64,000 nt of DNA. Origin: Bifidobacterium callitrichos DSM 23973 (GTDB taxonomy: Bacteria; Actinomycetota; Actinomycetes; Actinomycetales; Bifidobacteriaceae). A model generated the notes under the pieces. It had not been told where the DNA came from. It did not search any database and saw nothing but the letters and a program-made list of their open reading frames with translations. The stretch spans positions 97,519-161,518 of the forward strand of contig NZ_JGYS01000008.1 in NCBI RefSeq assembly GCF_000741175.1, written 5' to 3'. Made by a program: the position numbers and the translations under genes. Shown here in pieces: positions 17,263-26,925 of the stretch; positions within the stretch are counted from its first letter, which is position 1; every line of letters starts with the position of its first letter.

Positions 17263-17658
17263 TTCAATCCATTGTGAGGTGTTGGGAATGCTTGGGCGAA
17301 CGGGTCCATGTTGGCTGGTTCGTCCCGGGCAATTCCCGATGGGAAGATGCCGTGCCGCGCGCGGCTGTGTAGATGCAGGGCATCAGTAGGATTGCTGATA
17401 ATTCATCAGTAGGGGTGCGCAAGGCCTTCTGCTGATTGGTGTTTTGATGTGCTGCCTTGAGGTGGTCTGCGACTTGGGGTTTGGGGATCACGGTGACGTC
17501 TTTGGGGGTGTACGCGACCGCATGCAGCCGTGCGCGACCATGTGCGACCGCGTGCAGCCGTGCGCGACACGCCGTGATTTGCTTGATGCTTGACTTTCCC
17601 GTAAATTAACTTTTCGTTGCGCGGCGGGTTCGCCTCGCAGCCAGTGAAAACTGAATAT
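17263..17658. other. Gene-free stretch before the first tRNA pair, with a short tandem repeat
   Basis: No gene is supported here. Two imperfect 30-bp copies starting GCGACCGC lie at 17514-17543 and 17544-17573, the second running into the tRNA promoter module. The remainder shows no terminator with a T-run and no open frame with a ribosome site. Confidence 0.6.
17564..17607 (+). promoter_or_regulatory. tRNA promoter module (copy 1)
   Basis: GCGACACGCCG (17564-17574), -35 TTGCTT (17579-17584), 17-nt spacer, -10 TAAATT (17602-17607). The same arrangement precedes the other tRNA operons at 18340 and 52243. Confidence 0.7.
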
Positions 17659-17731
17659 GCCCCCATCGTCTAGCGGTCTAGGACTACGCCCTCTCACGGC
17701 GCCAACACCGGTTCAAATCCGGTTGGGGGTA
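17659..17731 (+). tRNA. tRNA-Glu (CTC)
   Basis: 73 nt cloverleaf. Acceptor GCCCCCA pairs with TGGGGGT, anticodon loop CTCTCAC gives anticodon CTC, T-arm GGTTCAAATCC. CCA is not encoded. Nearly identical to the copy at 18432, differing in one acceptor pair. Confidence 0.95.
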
Positions 17732-17769
17732 CTTGGCACTTACAGTTAGCCTGTAGATGCTTGCCAAAT

Positions 17770-17841
17770 TGGGATGTGGTGTAATTGGCAACACAGCTGA
17801 TTCTGGTTCAGCCATTCTTGGTTCGAGTCCAGGCATCCCAG
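17770..17841 (+). tRNA. tRNA-Gln (CTG)
   Basis: 72 nt. Acceptor TGGGATG pairs with CATCCCA, loop TTCTGGT gives anticodon CTG, T-arm GGTTCGAGTCC, discriminator G. Identical to the copy at 18544. Confidence 0.95.
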
Positions 17842-17847
17842 CGAAGG

Positions 17848-17875
17848 AACCCTCGCCAGATGCGAGGGTTTTTCT
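17848..17875 (+). terminator. Terminator after first Glu-Gln tRNA pair
   Basis: AACCCTCGC (17848-17856), 5-nt loop, GCGAGGGTT (17862-17870), then T-run. Confidence 0.9.
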
Positions 17876-17955
17876 GTATCTGGTCTGACCGTACCTGGTC
17901 GCTTTTCTTGGGCATTGACGCCTGCGGCAAGAGCTGTCTGTCTGGTTGTGTCACT

Positions 17956-18230
17956 GATCTCTCGCCAGGGTGCCCCTTGGCGAGAGATTGGGGTCATGCT
18001 GCGTTGGGGGACTCTCGCGGAACTGTTCTTGGTGAGAGGTCTCCGGTGGCTTGTGACCGTTTTGTCTCGCGGGGAGGCTCCTTGGCGAGAGGTTGTGGCC
18101 ATGCCGTGTCGGAGAACTCTTGCGGAACTGTTCTTGGTGAGAGGTTTCCGGTGGCATGTGTCCGCTTTGTCTCGCTGTTGACCTCCTCGGTGAGAGGTTT
18201 CCGTCAGACTGGTTGTGGTCTCTCCCGCTG
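17956..18230. repeat. Hairpin-bearing imperfect tandem repeat (period about 105 bp) between tRNA pairs
   Basis: Two and a half copies of a unit with two hairpins each: CTCTCGCC...GGCGAGAG-type and ACTCTYGCGGAACTGTTCTT then GGTGAGAGG. The anchor ACTCTYGCGG falls at 18011 and 18116. The whole 17876-18339 stretch carries no supported gene; apparent frames in it are repeats read as protein. Confidence 0.7.
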
Positions 18231-18339
18231 GGGTGGAGTAGTGGGGTGATCGGTGGGGCAGTGGGTGGTTAGTGGGTGGTCGGCGGCCGTCAGTGGGTGA
18301 TGTGGTGACCGGTGGCGGTGCGAAACGTTGGAAATGCTG

Positions 18340-18383
18340 GCGACACGCCGTGACTTGCGTCATCTGGGTATGCCGCGTATATT
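18340..18383 (+). promoter_or_regulatory. tRNA promoter module (copy 2)
   Basis: GCGACACGCCG (18340-18350), -35 TTGCGT (18355-18360), 17-nt spacer, -10 TATATT (18378-18383), followed by a leader similar to that of copy 1. Confidence 0.75.
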
Positions 18384-18431
18384 AATCACCTGTTGCGCGG
18401 TTCGCCGAGCAGCCAGTGAAAAACTGAATAT

Positions 18432-18504
18432 GCCCCCGTCGTCTAGCGGTCTAGGACTACGCCCTCTCACGGCGCCAACACCGGTTCAAATCCGGTCGGG
18501 GGTA
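18432..18504 (+). tRNA. tRNA-Glu (CTC), second copy
   Basis: 73 nt. Same as the copy at 17659 except the last acceptor pair is G-C instead of A-T (GCCCCCG with CGGGGGT), a compensatory double change. Confidence 0.95.
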
Positions 18505-18543
18505 CGAAGACGCACAGCTCACAAGGTTGTACGCCTGCCAAAT

Positions 18544-18615
18544 TGGGATGTGGTGTAATTGGCAACACAGCTGATTCTGGTTCAGCCATTCTTGGTTCGA
18601 GTCCAGGCATCCCAG
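18544..18615 (+). tRNA. tRNA-Gln (CTG), second copy
   Basis: 72 nt, identical to 17770-17841, with the same downstream terminator type. Confidence 0.95.
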
Positions 18616-18621
18616 CCAATG

Positions 18622-18647
18622 ACCCTCGCGGAAAGCGAGGGTTTTTT
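18622..18647 (+). terminator. Terminator after second Glu-Gln tRNA pair
   Basis: ACCCTCGC (18622-18629), GGAAA loop, GCGAGGGT (18635-18642), then T-run. Confidence 0.9.
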
Positions 18648-18804
18648 GTTTTCAGTGCGAGTGTGCGGTGTGCGCGGCGTGCGTTCGCAATGGGAATGCA
18701 TCGTAACAGGATATGCAGTAGAAATACATGAAATACATACAGTGCGATGGAAAATGCGTCGTGGGAAATATACGGTTAGCCGAATCATCGCTACAGTGGG
18801 GGAT

Positions 18805-20121
18805 ATGACGGAAACACAGCGTGCGCCCGAAGGGTTGTCTTCAAAGCCGAGGATCAGGCCGGCGGAGGCGGGGGAGACCCGACCTCTGTCCATATCGGCG
18901 CGTCTTGGGCGCTTGCAGTTCCACACCTCCGGCAAGTTCCGCGTCCTGCAGGTCGCGGACATCCAGGCCGGCGCGAAGGTCGCGAAGGACACCATCCGCC
19001 TGATCGGGGCGAGTCTCGATGCGGTGCGTCCGGATCTGGTCGTCTTCACCGGCAATCAGATCGCCGGATATGACCCGGCGTTCGCGCCGACGTTCCGCAA
19101 GCGTCGCTGGAGCCCCGCGAACGAGTTCGACGACGCCGATGCCGCGGCTGAGGCGATGTCACGCACGCGCGACCTCGTGCAAAGCGCGATCGGGCAGTTC
19201 CTGCAGCCGCTGATCGACCGCAAGGTGCCGTTCGCGGTCACGTACGGCAATCACGATTTCCAGTGCGGGCTCGACAACGCGGAGCTCGACGCGATCTACC
19301 GCGGGTTCCCCGGCTGTGTGAACCCGACTCCCGGGGTCGAGGCCGACGTGTTGCCCGTGGATAGCCTGCTGCATGATCAGGTGGTGTATCCGCATGCGGT
19401 GGGCACGTTCGCGCTGCCGGTCGCTGACCCGGACAACAAGCGTACGGTGCTGGGGCTGGTCATTCTCGATTCGGGCGATTACGTGCACGGCGGCGGGTTC
19501 TCCGGTCCGTCCGAGGACACGCTCGGTTTCCTGCGTGAGGTGCCGAGGCTGATCGGGGCGAAATCGGGGGTGTTCCAGCATCTGCCGTTGCCCGAGTACT
19601 ACGGCCTGCTCAAGCCGGTCTCGTCGACCACGGCGTACGCGATGCAGGGATACCGTGGTCACGCTTCGCAGTACTACGTGCTGGACGAGGAGAAGGTGCG
19701 CCCCGGCGGGTATCTGGGCGAGGGCATCAGCTGCCCGGACGAGTCGGACGAATTCGCGATCCTGTCCGAGCGGGATGCCACGGATGCGCCTTTGTATATA
19801 GGTGTGGCGACCGGACACGACCATCGCAACGGGTTCGTCGGTGAACTGGATGGCGTGCTGATGACCGCGACGCCGACTTGCGGATTCGACACCTACGGCC
19901 CGGCGCCGGCCAAGCGGGCGACGCGACTCATTGAGTTCGATATTCGTCACCCGTACGAGCCGCGCACGCAGCTGCTGGAGTTCGGCGAGCTTGTCGGCAA
20001 GCCGAGCTCGAAGAAGGCGTACACGTACGCGCTCAACGCCAAGCCCCCGCAGGAGGGGGAGGGCGACGATCTGCTGCGCAAGCCGTCGCTGTGGGCGCAG
20101 ATCAAGGGGCTGTTTAGCTAG
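18805..20121 (+). CDS. Calcineurin-like metallophosphoesterase
   Basis: 438 residues. Binuclear-metal motifs are visible: ADIQ (D52, with Gln where His is usual), TGNQ near 82-85, YGNHD at 147-151 and TGHDH near 357, the order of the purple-acid-phosphatase-like Dcr2/PPA1 group. No signal peptide or membrane helix, so cytoplasmic. ATG 18805 follows TACAGT (18792-18797) by exactly 7 nt, a leaderless-type start; upstream in-frame codons overlap the tRNA region and are not credible. Substrate unknown. Confidence 0.85.
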   Translation: MTETQRAPEGLSSKPRIRPAEAGETRPLSISARLGRLQFHTSGKFRVLQVADIQAGAKVAKDTIRLIGASLDAVRPDLVVFTGNQIAGYDPAFAPTFRKRRWSPANEFDDADAAAEAMSRTRDLVQSAIGQFLQPLIDRKVPFAVTYGNHDFQCGLDNAELDAIYRGFPGCVNPTPGVEADVLPVDSLLHDQVVYPHAVGTFALPVADPDNKRTVLGLVILDSGDYVHGGGFSGPSEDTLGFLREVPRLIGAKSGVFQHLPLPEYYGLLKPVSSTTAYAMQGYRGHASQYYVLDEEKVRPGGYLGEGISCPDESDEFAILSERDATDAPLYIGVATGHDHRNGFVGELDGVLMTATPTCGFDTYGPAPAKRATRLIEFDIRHPYEPRTQLLEFGELVGKPSSKKAYTYALNAKPPQEGEGDDLLRKPSLWAQIKGLFS

Positions 20122-20142
20122 GCCTTCTCTGGTTTTGTCCCG

Positions 20143-20260
20143 GACTTTCTCTCCCCCAGTCAGCTTCGCTGACAGCCCCCTCGTCAGAGGGGGCCGAGCC
20201 GTGGGGCATGACCGTCACGTGGGCGGTCGGCGACAGCCCCCTCGTCAGAGGGGGCCGAGA
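20143..20260. repeat. Intergenic repeat with two GACAGCCCCCTCGTCAGAGG units
   Basis: CTCCCCCAGTCAGCTTCGCTG leads into GACAGCCCCCTCGTCAGAGG (20171-20190), which recurs at 20232-20251. Similar degraded units are at 22935-22990 and 32985-33145. A short palindromic repeat of the kind dispersed in many gut bacteria. Confidence 0.65.
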
Positions 20261-20273
20261 GAAAGGAATCGGC

Positions 20274-21098
20274 TCAGCGGCCGGAGGAGGCCTTGATCAG
20301 AGCCTCGGTCAGGTACTTGCCGGCGGCCATGACCAGCGGCGCGTAGCGGCGGCCGGGGGCGTTGCCCATGCGTCCGGACGGGCCGGAGATCGAGATCGCG
20401 GCGATCACCTGGCCGGAGGCGTTGCGGATCGGCGCGGAGATCGAGCACACGCCCTCCTCGCGTTCGTTGACCGACTCGGACCAGCCGCGCTTGCGCACGG
20501 CGGCGAGCTTGGTCGCGTTGAACTTGGCGTGGCGAAGGCCCTGATGCATGCGCTCGGAATCCTCCCAGGCGAGCAGGATCTGGGCTGCGGATCCGGCCTC
20601 CATCGACAGCATCGCGCCGACGGGGATCGAATCGCGCAGGCCGGAGGCGCGTTCCACGGCTGCGATGCAGACGCGCTGATCGCCCTGACGGCGGTAGATC
20701 TGCGCGGATTCGCCGGTGCGGTCGAGCAGGGTCTGCAGGATCGGGCCTGCGGCGGTCAGGAGACGGTCCTCGCCGGCGGCCGCGGCCAGTTCGGCGAAGC
20801 GGGAGCCGAGCACGAAGCGTCCGTGCTGGTCGCGCAGCACGAAGCGGTGGCGTTCCAGTGCGATGGCGAGGCGGTGGGCGGTCGGTCGCGCCAGTCCGGT
20901 GGCGGCGACGAGCTGGCCGAGCGTGGAGGGGCCGGTTTCGAGGGCGTCGAGAATCTTTACGGTTTTGTCAAGTACGCCGACGCCGGAGTGTACCTCGCCG
21001 TCGTTCTGCTCGGCGGTCTCCGAGGTCGGTTCTTCGGCGGGGATCTGTTCCGCGAGCGGCGTTTCGGCCACGGTGGGGTCTGCGCTTGTTGAAGTCAT
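20274..21098 (-). CDS. ltbR: IclR-family regulator LtbR-type, divergent from leuCD
   Basis: 274 residues with an acidic N-terminal extension of ~38, then the IclR winged helix (VLDKTVKILDALETGPSTLGQLVAATGLARPTAHRL) and a C-terminal effector domain. Divergence from leuC matches the actinobacterial LtbR arrangement (repressor of leucine and tryptophan genes). The ATG at 21098 follows TATAAA (21107-21112) by 8 nt without SD, so leaderless. Two TCAC-N3-GTGA palindromes lie in the shared control region. Confidence 0.85.
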   Translation of the reverse strand: MTSTSADPTVAETPLAEQIPAEEPTSETAEQNDGEVHSGVGVLDKTVKILDALETGPSTLGQLVAATGLARPTAHRLAIALERHRFVLRDQHGRFVLGSRFAELAAAAGEDRLLTAAGPILQTLLDRTGESAQIYRRQGDQRVCIAAVERASGLRDSIPVGAMLSMEAGSAAQILLAWEDSERMHQGLRHAKFNATKLAAVRKRGWSESVNEREEGVCSISAPIRNASGQVIAAISISGPSGRMGNAPGRRYAPLVMAAGKYLTEALIKASSGR

Positions 21099-21106
21099 AA
21101 TTGCCG

Positions 21107-21161
21107 TTTATACCATCTCACATAGTGAAATGCCAAATCGAGGAGGTGTCTCACGAGGTGA
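21107..21161. promoter_or_regulatory. ltbR promoter with paired operators
   Basis: -10 TATAAA on the minus strand (21107-21112). TCACATAGTGA (21118-21128) and TCACGAGGTGA (21151-21161) are both perfect palindromes around a 3-nt centre, 33 bp apart, about three helical turns. They suit cooperative binding by LtbR. The rest of the gap to leuC (21162-21476) holds no gene. Confidence 0.65.
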
Positions 21162-21476
21162 GCTTTGCATTGCGGGGGTATGGAGAAGGGGAAAACGACG
21201 ACTCGTCAGTGAAAACGCACAGCGGAAAAGTGCGGATATGGCGAGGCATGATAGGCGATTCGGGCCTGGAATCAAGCATTTGATCGAATTGCGGAAGGAT
21301 GTCCGTGTGCGATGTCTCATCGACGCAATCCGTCGCACGTGTGCGAATGCGTGGCCACATCATGTATCTCATAATCCGGCCGGAATGTGATCGCCCTCAG
21401 AGCCGCCGCATAGTCTATTACCACGAACAAAGCGCAAAAGCAATACCTAGCGCGAAGAAAATTAGGAGGAATCCTC

Positions 21477-22880
21477 ATGGGAACGACACTGGCCGAGAAG
21501 GTCTGGGCCGATCATCTGGTACGGAAGGGCAGCGATGGAGCGCCCGACCTGCTGTACATCGACCTGATGCTCATGCACGAGGTCACCAGCCCGCAGGCGT
21601 TCGAGGGTCTTCGGCTGGCGGGACGCAAGCCGCGCCACGTCGATCAGCTCATCGCGACTGAGGACCACAACACGCCGACGGTCGACATCGACCGTCCGAA
21701 CCCGGACAAGACGAGCGCCCTGCAGCTGTCGACGCTCGAGAAGAACTGCAAGGAGTTCGGCGTGCGTCTGCACCCGCTGGGCGACGCCGATCAGGGCATC
21801 GTGCACGCGTTCGCCCCGATCCTGGGCCTCACCCAGCCGGGCATGACCATCGTGTGCGGTGACTCGCACACCTCCACGCACGGCGCGTTCGGCGCGCTCG
21901 CGTTCGGCATCGGCACCTCCGAGGTCGAGCACGTGATGGCCACGCAGACCCTGTCCTTGAAGCCATTCAAGACGATGGCGATCAACGTCAACGGCAAGCT
22001 GCCGGCCGACGCGACCGCCAAGGATATCATCCTCGCGATCATCGCGAAGATCGGCACCGGCGGCGGCCAGGGCTACGTCATCGAATACCGCGGCGAGGCG
22101 ATCCGCGACCTGACGATGGACGAGCGCATGACCGTGTGCAACATGTCCATCGAGGCCGGTGCCCGCGCGGGCATGATCGCCCCGGACGAGACCACGTTCG
22201 AATACTTGAAGGGCCGTCCGCACGCGCCGGAGGGCGAGATGTGGGATAAGGCGGTCGCGTACTGGAAGACGCTCAAGACCGATGACGACGCCGTGTTCGA
22301 CAAGGTCGTGGACATCGACGCGACCAAGCTCGGCCCCTACGTGACGTGGGGCACCAACCCCGGTCAGGGCCTGCCGATCACCGCGAGCGTGCCGGAGCCG
22401 GACAAGATCGCCGACGCCACCAAGCGCGCCGCCGCCGAACGCGCGATCAACTACATGGGTTTGAAGCCCGGCATGCCGATCAAGGACATCGCCGTGGACA
22501 CCGTGTTCATCGGATCGTGCACCAACGGCCGCATCGACGATTTGCGTCAGGCCGCCGCGATCATGAAGGGCCATCACAAGGCGAAGAACATCCACCGCGT
22601 GCTCGTCGTGCCCGCCTCCTCGCGTGTGCGCCTCGAGGCCGAGCGCGAGGGACTCGACAAGGTGTTCGAGGACTTCGGCGCCGAATGGCGCAACGCCGGC
22701 TGCTCGATGTGCCTGGGCATGAACCCGGACAAGCTGGTGCCGGGCGAGCGTTCGATCTCGACGTCGAACCGCAACTTCGAGGGACGTCAGGGCAAGGGTT
22801 CGCGCACGCATCTGGCGTCGCCGGCCGTCGCCGCCGCGACCGCCATCCGCGGCACGATCTCGTCGCCCGCCGACCTGTGA
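21477..22880 (+). CDS. leuC: 3-isopropylmalate dehydratase large subunit
   Basis: 467 residues. Isomerises isopropylmalate in leucine synthesis with LeuD. Fe-S cysteines are in [10 protein letters not shown] (near 345) and [11 protein letters not shown] (near 408); other aconitase-fold motifs include [16 protein letters not shown] strong SD AGGAGGA is 6 nt before ATG 21477. leuD follows 121 bp downstream across a repeat-derived spacer. Confidence 0.97.
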   Translation: MGTTLAEKVWADHLVRKGSDGAPDLLYIDLMLMHEVTSPQAFEGLRLAGRKPRHVDQLIATEDHNTPTVDIDRPNPDKTSALQLSTLEKNCKEFGVRLHPLGDADQGIVHAFAPILGLTQPGMTIVCGDSHTSTHGAFGALAFGIGTSEVEHVMATQTLSLKPFKTMAINVNGKLPADATAKDIILAIIAKIGTGGGQGYVIEYRGEAIRDLTMDERMTVCNMSIEAGARAGMIAPDETTFEYLKGRPHAPEGEMWDKAVAYWKTLKTDDDAVFDKVVDIDATKLGPYVTWGTNPGQGLPITASVPEPDKIADATKRAAAERAINYMGLKPGMPIKDIAVDTVFIGSCTNGRIDDLRQAAAIMKGHHKAKNIHRVLVVPASSRVRLEAEREGLDKVFEDFGAEWRNAGCSMCLGMNPDKLVPGERSISTSNRNFEGRQGKGSRTHLASPAVAAATAIRGTISSPADL

Positions 22881-23001
22881 CCCGCTGATCCATCGACCAT
22901 CGACTCCGACTTCGTAAACTTCGCATCGGCCCCCTCCGCGGTCCACTCCGACGAGGGGCTCCCGGCAGAGCCGGGTGGGGGAGACCCCGAAAGGACAATT
23001 C

Positions 23002-23694
23002 ATGGAAAAACTCACCACTTTGACCGGCGTGGGCGTGCCGCTTCGCCGCTCCAACGTCGACACCGACCAGATCATCCCGGCCGTGTTTTTGAAGCGCGTC
23101 ACCAAGACCGGCTTCGATGACGCGCTGTTCTACGCGTGGCGCCGCGACCCCGAGTTCGTGCTCAACAAGCCCGAATACGCGGGCAAGGGCCAGATCCTCG
23201 TCGCCGGCCCGGAGTTCGGCATCGGCTCCTCCCGTGAGCACGCCGTGTGGGCGCTGCACGACTACGGCTTCCGCGTGGTCATCGCCCCGAGCTTCGCCGA
23301 CATCTTCTACGGCAACACCGCCAAGAATGGCGTGCTCGCCGCGATCATGCCGCAGGAGAGCGTCGAACTGCTGTGGAAGCTCCTCGAGGAGGAGCCCGGA
23401 CGCGAGATGACCGTCTCGCTCGAGGATCGCACCGTGACCTGCGGCGACGTGACCCTCCCGTTCGAGGTGAACGACTACACGCGCTGGCGTCTGATGAACG
23501 GCTACGACGACATCGACCTGACGCTCCAGCACGAGGACGACATCGCCGCCTACGAGAAGATGCGCGCCGAGAGGTTCCCGTTCAAGCCCAAGACCCTCCC
23601 CGCCAAGCACCTGCCCGAAGAGCCCATCGCCTCCGCCCGCGAGCCCAAGGATCAGGAATGGGCCGGCCCGTTGGCCGATCGCGGCATCATCTAG
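23002..23694 (+). CDS. leuD: 3-isopropylmalate dehydratase small subunit
   Basis: 230 residues. [14 protein letters not shown] and [11 protein letters not shown] are the diagnostic swivelling-domain motifs. ATG 23002 follows GAAAGGAC; the upstream codons in frame come from the intergenic repeat. The stop overlaps the convergent PH-domain gene by 8 bp. Confidence 0.96.
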   Translation: MEKLTTLTGVGVPLRRSNVDTDQIIPAVFLKRVTKTGFDDALFYAWRRDPEFVLNKPEYAGKGQILVAGPEFGIGSSREHAVWALHDYGFRVVIAPSFADIFYGNTAKNGVLAAIMPQESVELLWKLLEEEPGREMTVSLEDRTVTCGDVTLPFEVNDYTRWRLMNGYDDIDLTLQHEDDIAAYEKMRAERFPFKPKTLPAKHLPEEPIASAREPKDQEWAGPLADRGII

Positions 23695-25405
23695 CCGCAG
23701 GCCGGGTGAGCCAGGCGTCGAGGGTTTCGGCGTCACTTCGGTGAAGGAATGTGAACCGTAGGGCGGAGATGCCGTTCATCACGAACAGCGGCATCTCCGC
23801 CTTTTCGATGCCGCGCGGTTCACGCCACGGCGTCGTCGACCGGGTGATCGACTGGACGCGCGATCGTCGGGTCGTCATCGCGAACGTGGTCAGTCCCTTG
23901 GCTCCCGTCACGAGGATGCGATGGGGCAGCGGCTCGGACGAATCGGACGAATCGGACGAGCAGAACGCATCGGGTCGATCGGGCAGGATCGCGTACCCCT
24001 CGGTGCGCGACTTCAGTGCGCGGCAGGCCGTCCAGTACGCGCCGATCGCCAGCGGCACGATGAACAGCCATCGGGATGGTGCGCCGCTTATCGTCACCAT
24101 CACACCGGTGCCCACTGCTGCGGCCGCGACGAGGGCGACGACGATCGGCGTCGTCACGTAGTAGCGCAGCAGTCCGCGGCCGGTGCGATGGATGGGCTCC
24201 GTGGCGTCGCCGGGTTCGCGCGGGTCCCATTCGGGCAGCATCGCGGCGAGGACGTCGTACACGCGCGAGGTGCCGATCACCGGCAGAATGCGGGCCGCGG
24301 AGATGCCGCTCTCCTCGCTCTCGCCGCTGACCGACGAGGAAAGCCCCAATCCCACCGAACACAGGTGGAACGGGCGACGCAGCAGCGACTGGCGTACGAC
24401 GATCGACTGGATGCGCGAGACCGGGATCGTCGTCGTACGGCGGGTGAACAGGCCGCGCACGACGACCAGATCGTCGCCGCGACGCCACACCTCGAACCCA
24501 TAGAACCGCAGCAGCGACGTGACGACGCTGACGACCATCAGCACGATCACGCAGACCAGCACCAGCATGACGATCGAGATCACACCCCGCGCCACGTAGT
24601 CGCCGACCGACCGCTCCGCGGTGCGCACCCAGTCACGCGGCAGCATGTCCTGCAGATTCTGCACGAACCCGAACACGACGAACGCGGCCGCGATGAATCC
24701 CAGATCGGTGACCGCGAACAGCGTGATGTCCCGCACCGAGGCGCGGAAGACGGGGGCGTTGCTTTCCGGGCGCGCGTCGGATGGCAGAACTGGGGATGAC
24801 TGGGATGGGGATGGCGTGACGAGTGACGAAGTGGATGGGACGGCGGCCGCAATCGACGGTGAACCCTGTGTGACTGCGGTTGATGTGGTCCCGGCGGTGA
24901 TCGCCTCGCCCGTGCGCGCCTGAGCCCGCAGACGCTCCAACTCCAGCTGCAACGCCGCGGGCACCGCATCAAGCGTGATGTCGGTATCAGTCGCACCCGC
25001 GGCGGACACGGTCAGCTGCACGATGCCGAACGGCTGCATGTACACCGGCGACGAACTGCTGATCGCATGGATGCTGCCATAGCCGATCGTGCGGTTCTTG
25101 CGGAAGAACAGTCCCGAGCGGAACTGCAGCGAGTCCACGCCAAGCCGATATCTCGTCGACGCCCATCGGATGATCGGCTGCGCGAGCGTCAACGCCACGG
25201 CCGCCACGATCAGCGCCCACGTGCCCCATGACATGGATCGCCCCTCCATCAGCAGCCGGAACACCACCAGCAGCGAGATGAACGTGCTGATGATCGCACG
25301 GATCGACTGAACCAGCGCGACGAGCAACCCCAGCGGATGCAGCATCCGCCATCCGTCGGCATGTGCGCCGGAGCGCGCTTCGGCAGGAGTCCCGAACGCA
25401 CCCAT
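23687..25405 (-). CDS. PH-domain membrane protein, YdbT-like
   Basis: 572 residues with paired membrane helices separated by bacterial PH (bPH2) domains: the first around [31 protein letters not shown], another around [33 protein letters not shown] Ser/Thr/Pro-rich linker lies near 170-215. Its start codon overlaps the stop of the upstream smaller PH gene (TGATG), the usual YdbS-YdbT pairing, so the two are translationally coupled and probably form one membrane complex. Function unknown in this family. Confidence 0.85.
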   Translation of the reverse strand: MGAFGTPAEARSGAHADGWRMLHPLGLLVALVQSIRAIISTFISLLVVFRLLMEGRSMSWGTWALIVAAVALTLAQPIIRWASTRYRLGVDSLQFRSGLFFRKNRTIGYGSIHAISSSSPVYMQPFGIVQLTVSAAGATDTDITLDAVPAALQLELERLRAQARTGEAITAGTTSTAVTQGSPSIAAAVPSTSSLVTPSPSQSSPVLPSDARPESNAPVFRASVRDITLFAVTDLGFIAAAFVVFGFVQNLQDMLPRDWVRTAERSVGDYVARGVISIVMLVLVCVIVLMVVSVVTSLLRFYGFEVWRRGDDLVVVRGLFTRRTTTIPVSRIQSIVVRQSLLRRPFHLCSVGLGLSSSVSGESEESGISAARILPVIGTSRVYDVLAAMLPEWDPREPGDATEPIHRTGRGLLRYYVTTPIVVALVAAAAVGTGVMVTISGAPSRWLFIVPLAIGAYWTACRALKSRTEGYAILPDRPDAFCSSDSSDSSEPLPHRILVTGAKGLTTFAMTTRRSRVQSITRSTTPWREPRGIEKAEMPLFVMNGISALRFTFLHRSDAETLDAWLTRPAAR

Positions 25406-25926
25406 CACAGGTTATCCTTCGCGCTCGCCACACGCTCGGTGATCAATGCCACCACGCGTTCGGCCTCGGCCGTATCCAACGCCTCGATCTCCACCTCGTC
25501 GGCGGCCGTATGCACGACCACCGTGGTCAGATTGAAGTGACGCAGCACCGGATTCTGCTTCGTATCCACATGCTGCACGCGGTTGTACGGCACGGCGGTC
25601 GACTTGCGCAGCAGCCATCCCCTACGCGTGCGCAGATCACGCTCGCCGATACGGAACCGGTAGAACGTGTACGCGTACTTCGTCTGCAACGGCTGGAACG
25701 CCAGATCCAGCACGGCGTACGCGGCGAACAGGCCCACGATGAGCCGTTGCCAGAATCCCCACCAGCCGTTCGCCACACAGACCGCGACCACCACGCCGCA
25801 TACCGCCAGTGCGATCACACAGCTGATCGCCTCGTTTACGAGCCACGCCGTTCGCGTGCGGCCGGGCAGCGATCGCCAGTTGTCGTCGCAGCCGTCAGTG
25901 CCGGAGCCTTCCCCAAGTTCGTTCAT
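25405..25926 (-). CDS. PH-domain membrane protein, YdbS-like
   Basis: 173 residues. Two helices (about 35-55 and 60-75) followed by one bPH2 domain with FRIGERDLRTRRGWLLRKSTAVPYNRVQHVDTK. ATG 25926 follows TACAGT (minus, 25934-25939) by 7 nt and lacks an SD, a leaderless start. First gene of a two-gene operon with the larger PH protein. Confidence 0.85.
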   Translation of the reverse strand: MNELGEGSGTDGCDDNWRSLPGRTRTAWLVNEAISCVIALAVCGVVVAVCVANGWWGFWQRLIVGLFAAYAVLDLAFQPLQTKYAYTFYRFRIGERDLRTRRGWLLRKSTAVPYNRVQHVDTKQNPVLRHFNLTTVVVHTAADEVEIEALDTAEAERVVALITERVASAKDNL

Positions 25927-26055
25927 ATGGCCCACTGTATCCGAGCGAGCCGTCTCCACGGCGGCACTGTACACAGATGTCGACCTGATACCGCCCGGCT
26001 GGACGAACGACGTTCGATGCGGTTGAGTGGAGCATAACGAGGAAAGGATCCGCTG

Positions 26056-26925
26056 ATGCGTGAGGACAACAGTAACGGCAGCGATGGCAGCAACCGATTC
26101 GCCGGCGACGACCGATCCGTCAAGGGGGATGACGGCCCGTTCACTCCGGCGCCGTACGCTCCACAATCCCCCGTCAACCCGTATACGCAGTACGCGTACA
26201 TGCCGAACGCCAAACCGCCGCTCGACGCGCCATGGTACGGCATCGGATTCGGCGACGCGATCGTGCGGTTCTTCCGCAAGACGTTCATCTACAGCGGACG
26301 CGCCTCCCGCGGCGAATACTGGTGGGCGGTTCTCTTCATGGTGATCGTCGAGATCGTGGTGGGGTTTGCCGCGTATAGCATAGCGTCGGCGTTCGGAGTG
26401 AAGGATGCCGCCATCGACTCAGCGTCGTCGCTGTCGGGAGCGTTCTCCGCCGGTTTCTCGGCCGGATGGAACGGGGAGGAATCGCCCGAGACGCCGTTGT
26501 CGGACATCATGACGCTGGCCATGATCGCTGCTCAGCTGGTGTGTTTCCTGCCCCAGCTGTCGCTGTCCATTCGTCGTCTGCATGACGTGAATCTGCGCGG
26601 ATGGTGGTATCTGGCGCCGTTGGGCGTGATGTTCGGCGGACTCATTGCGGGAGCCGTCGTCTTCTTCCTCGCCGCCAGGTCCGACGACACGGCCATCAGC
26701 ATCATGGGTCTCGCCGCATCGGTGATGGGTATTCTCGGCGCGATCCTGCTGTCGAATCTGATCTCCATCGTGATGATGATTCTGCCCAGCAATCCCAGGG
26801 GCGTGCGATTCGACAAACCGGTGCTGCGCGGGTATGAAGCGCCGAATCGCACCGTTCCGGCGGCCGGTGCCGATCCGATTCATAATCCGGCACATAGCGG
26901 GGATGGGGCAGCGCAATGGCGGTGA
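26056..26925 (+). CDS. DUF805 membrane protein (second copy)
   Basis: 289 residues. Hydrophilic N-terminus of ~70 residues rich in Asn/Asp/Pro, then DUF805 helices with the motif YSGRASRGEYWWAV and RRLHDVNLRGWW. SD GAGGAAAGG precedes ATG 26056. The stop overlaps the histidine kinase start by 10 bp, so they are translationally coupled, which links this DUF805 protein to signalling. Confidence 0.85.
   Translation: MREDNSNGSDGSNRFAGDDRSVKGDDGPFTPAPYAPQSPVNPYTQYAYMPNAKPPLDAPWYGIGFGDAIVRFFRKTFIYSGRASRGEYWWAVLFMVIVEIVVGFAAYSIASAFGVKDAAIDSASSLSGAFSAGFSAGWNGEESPETPLSDIMTLAMIAAQLVCFLPQLSLSIRRLHDVNLRGWWYLAPLGVMFGGLIAGAVVFFLAARSDDTAISIMGLAASVMGILGAILLSNLISIVMMILPSNPRGVRFDKPVLRGYEAPNRTVPAAGADPIHNPAHSGDGAAQWR

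Noticed and set aside
17956..18230. Possible CRISPR array
   Set aside because: Only two to three imperfect units with period ~105 bp and internal hairpins; no unique spacers of constant length and no cas genes.
17659..18615. tRNA-flanked integrated element with att sites
   Set aside because: The repeat of the tRNA pair is complete with promoters, and no integrase or phage genes lie between.
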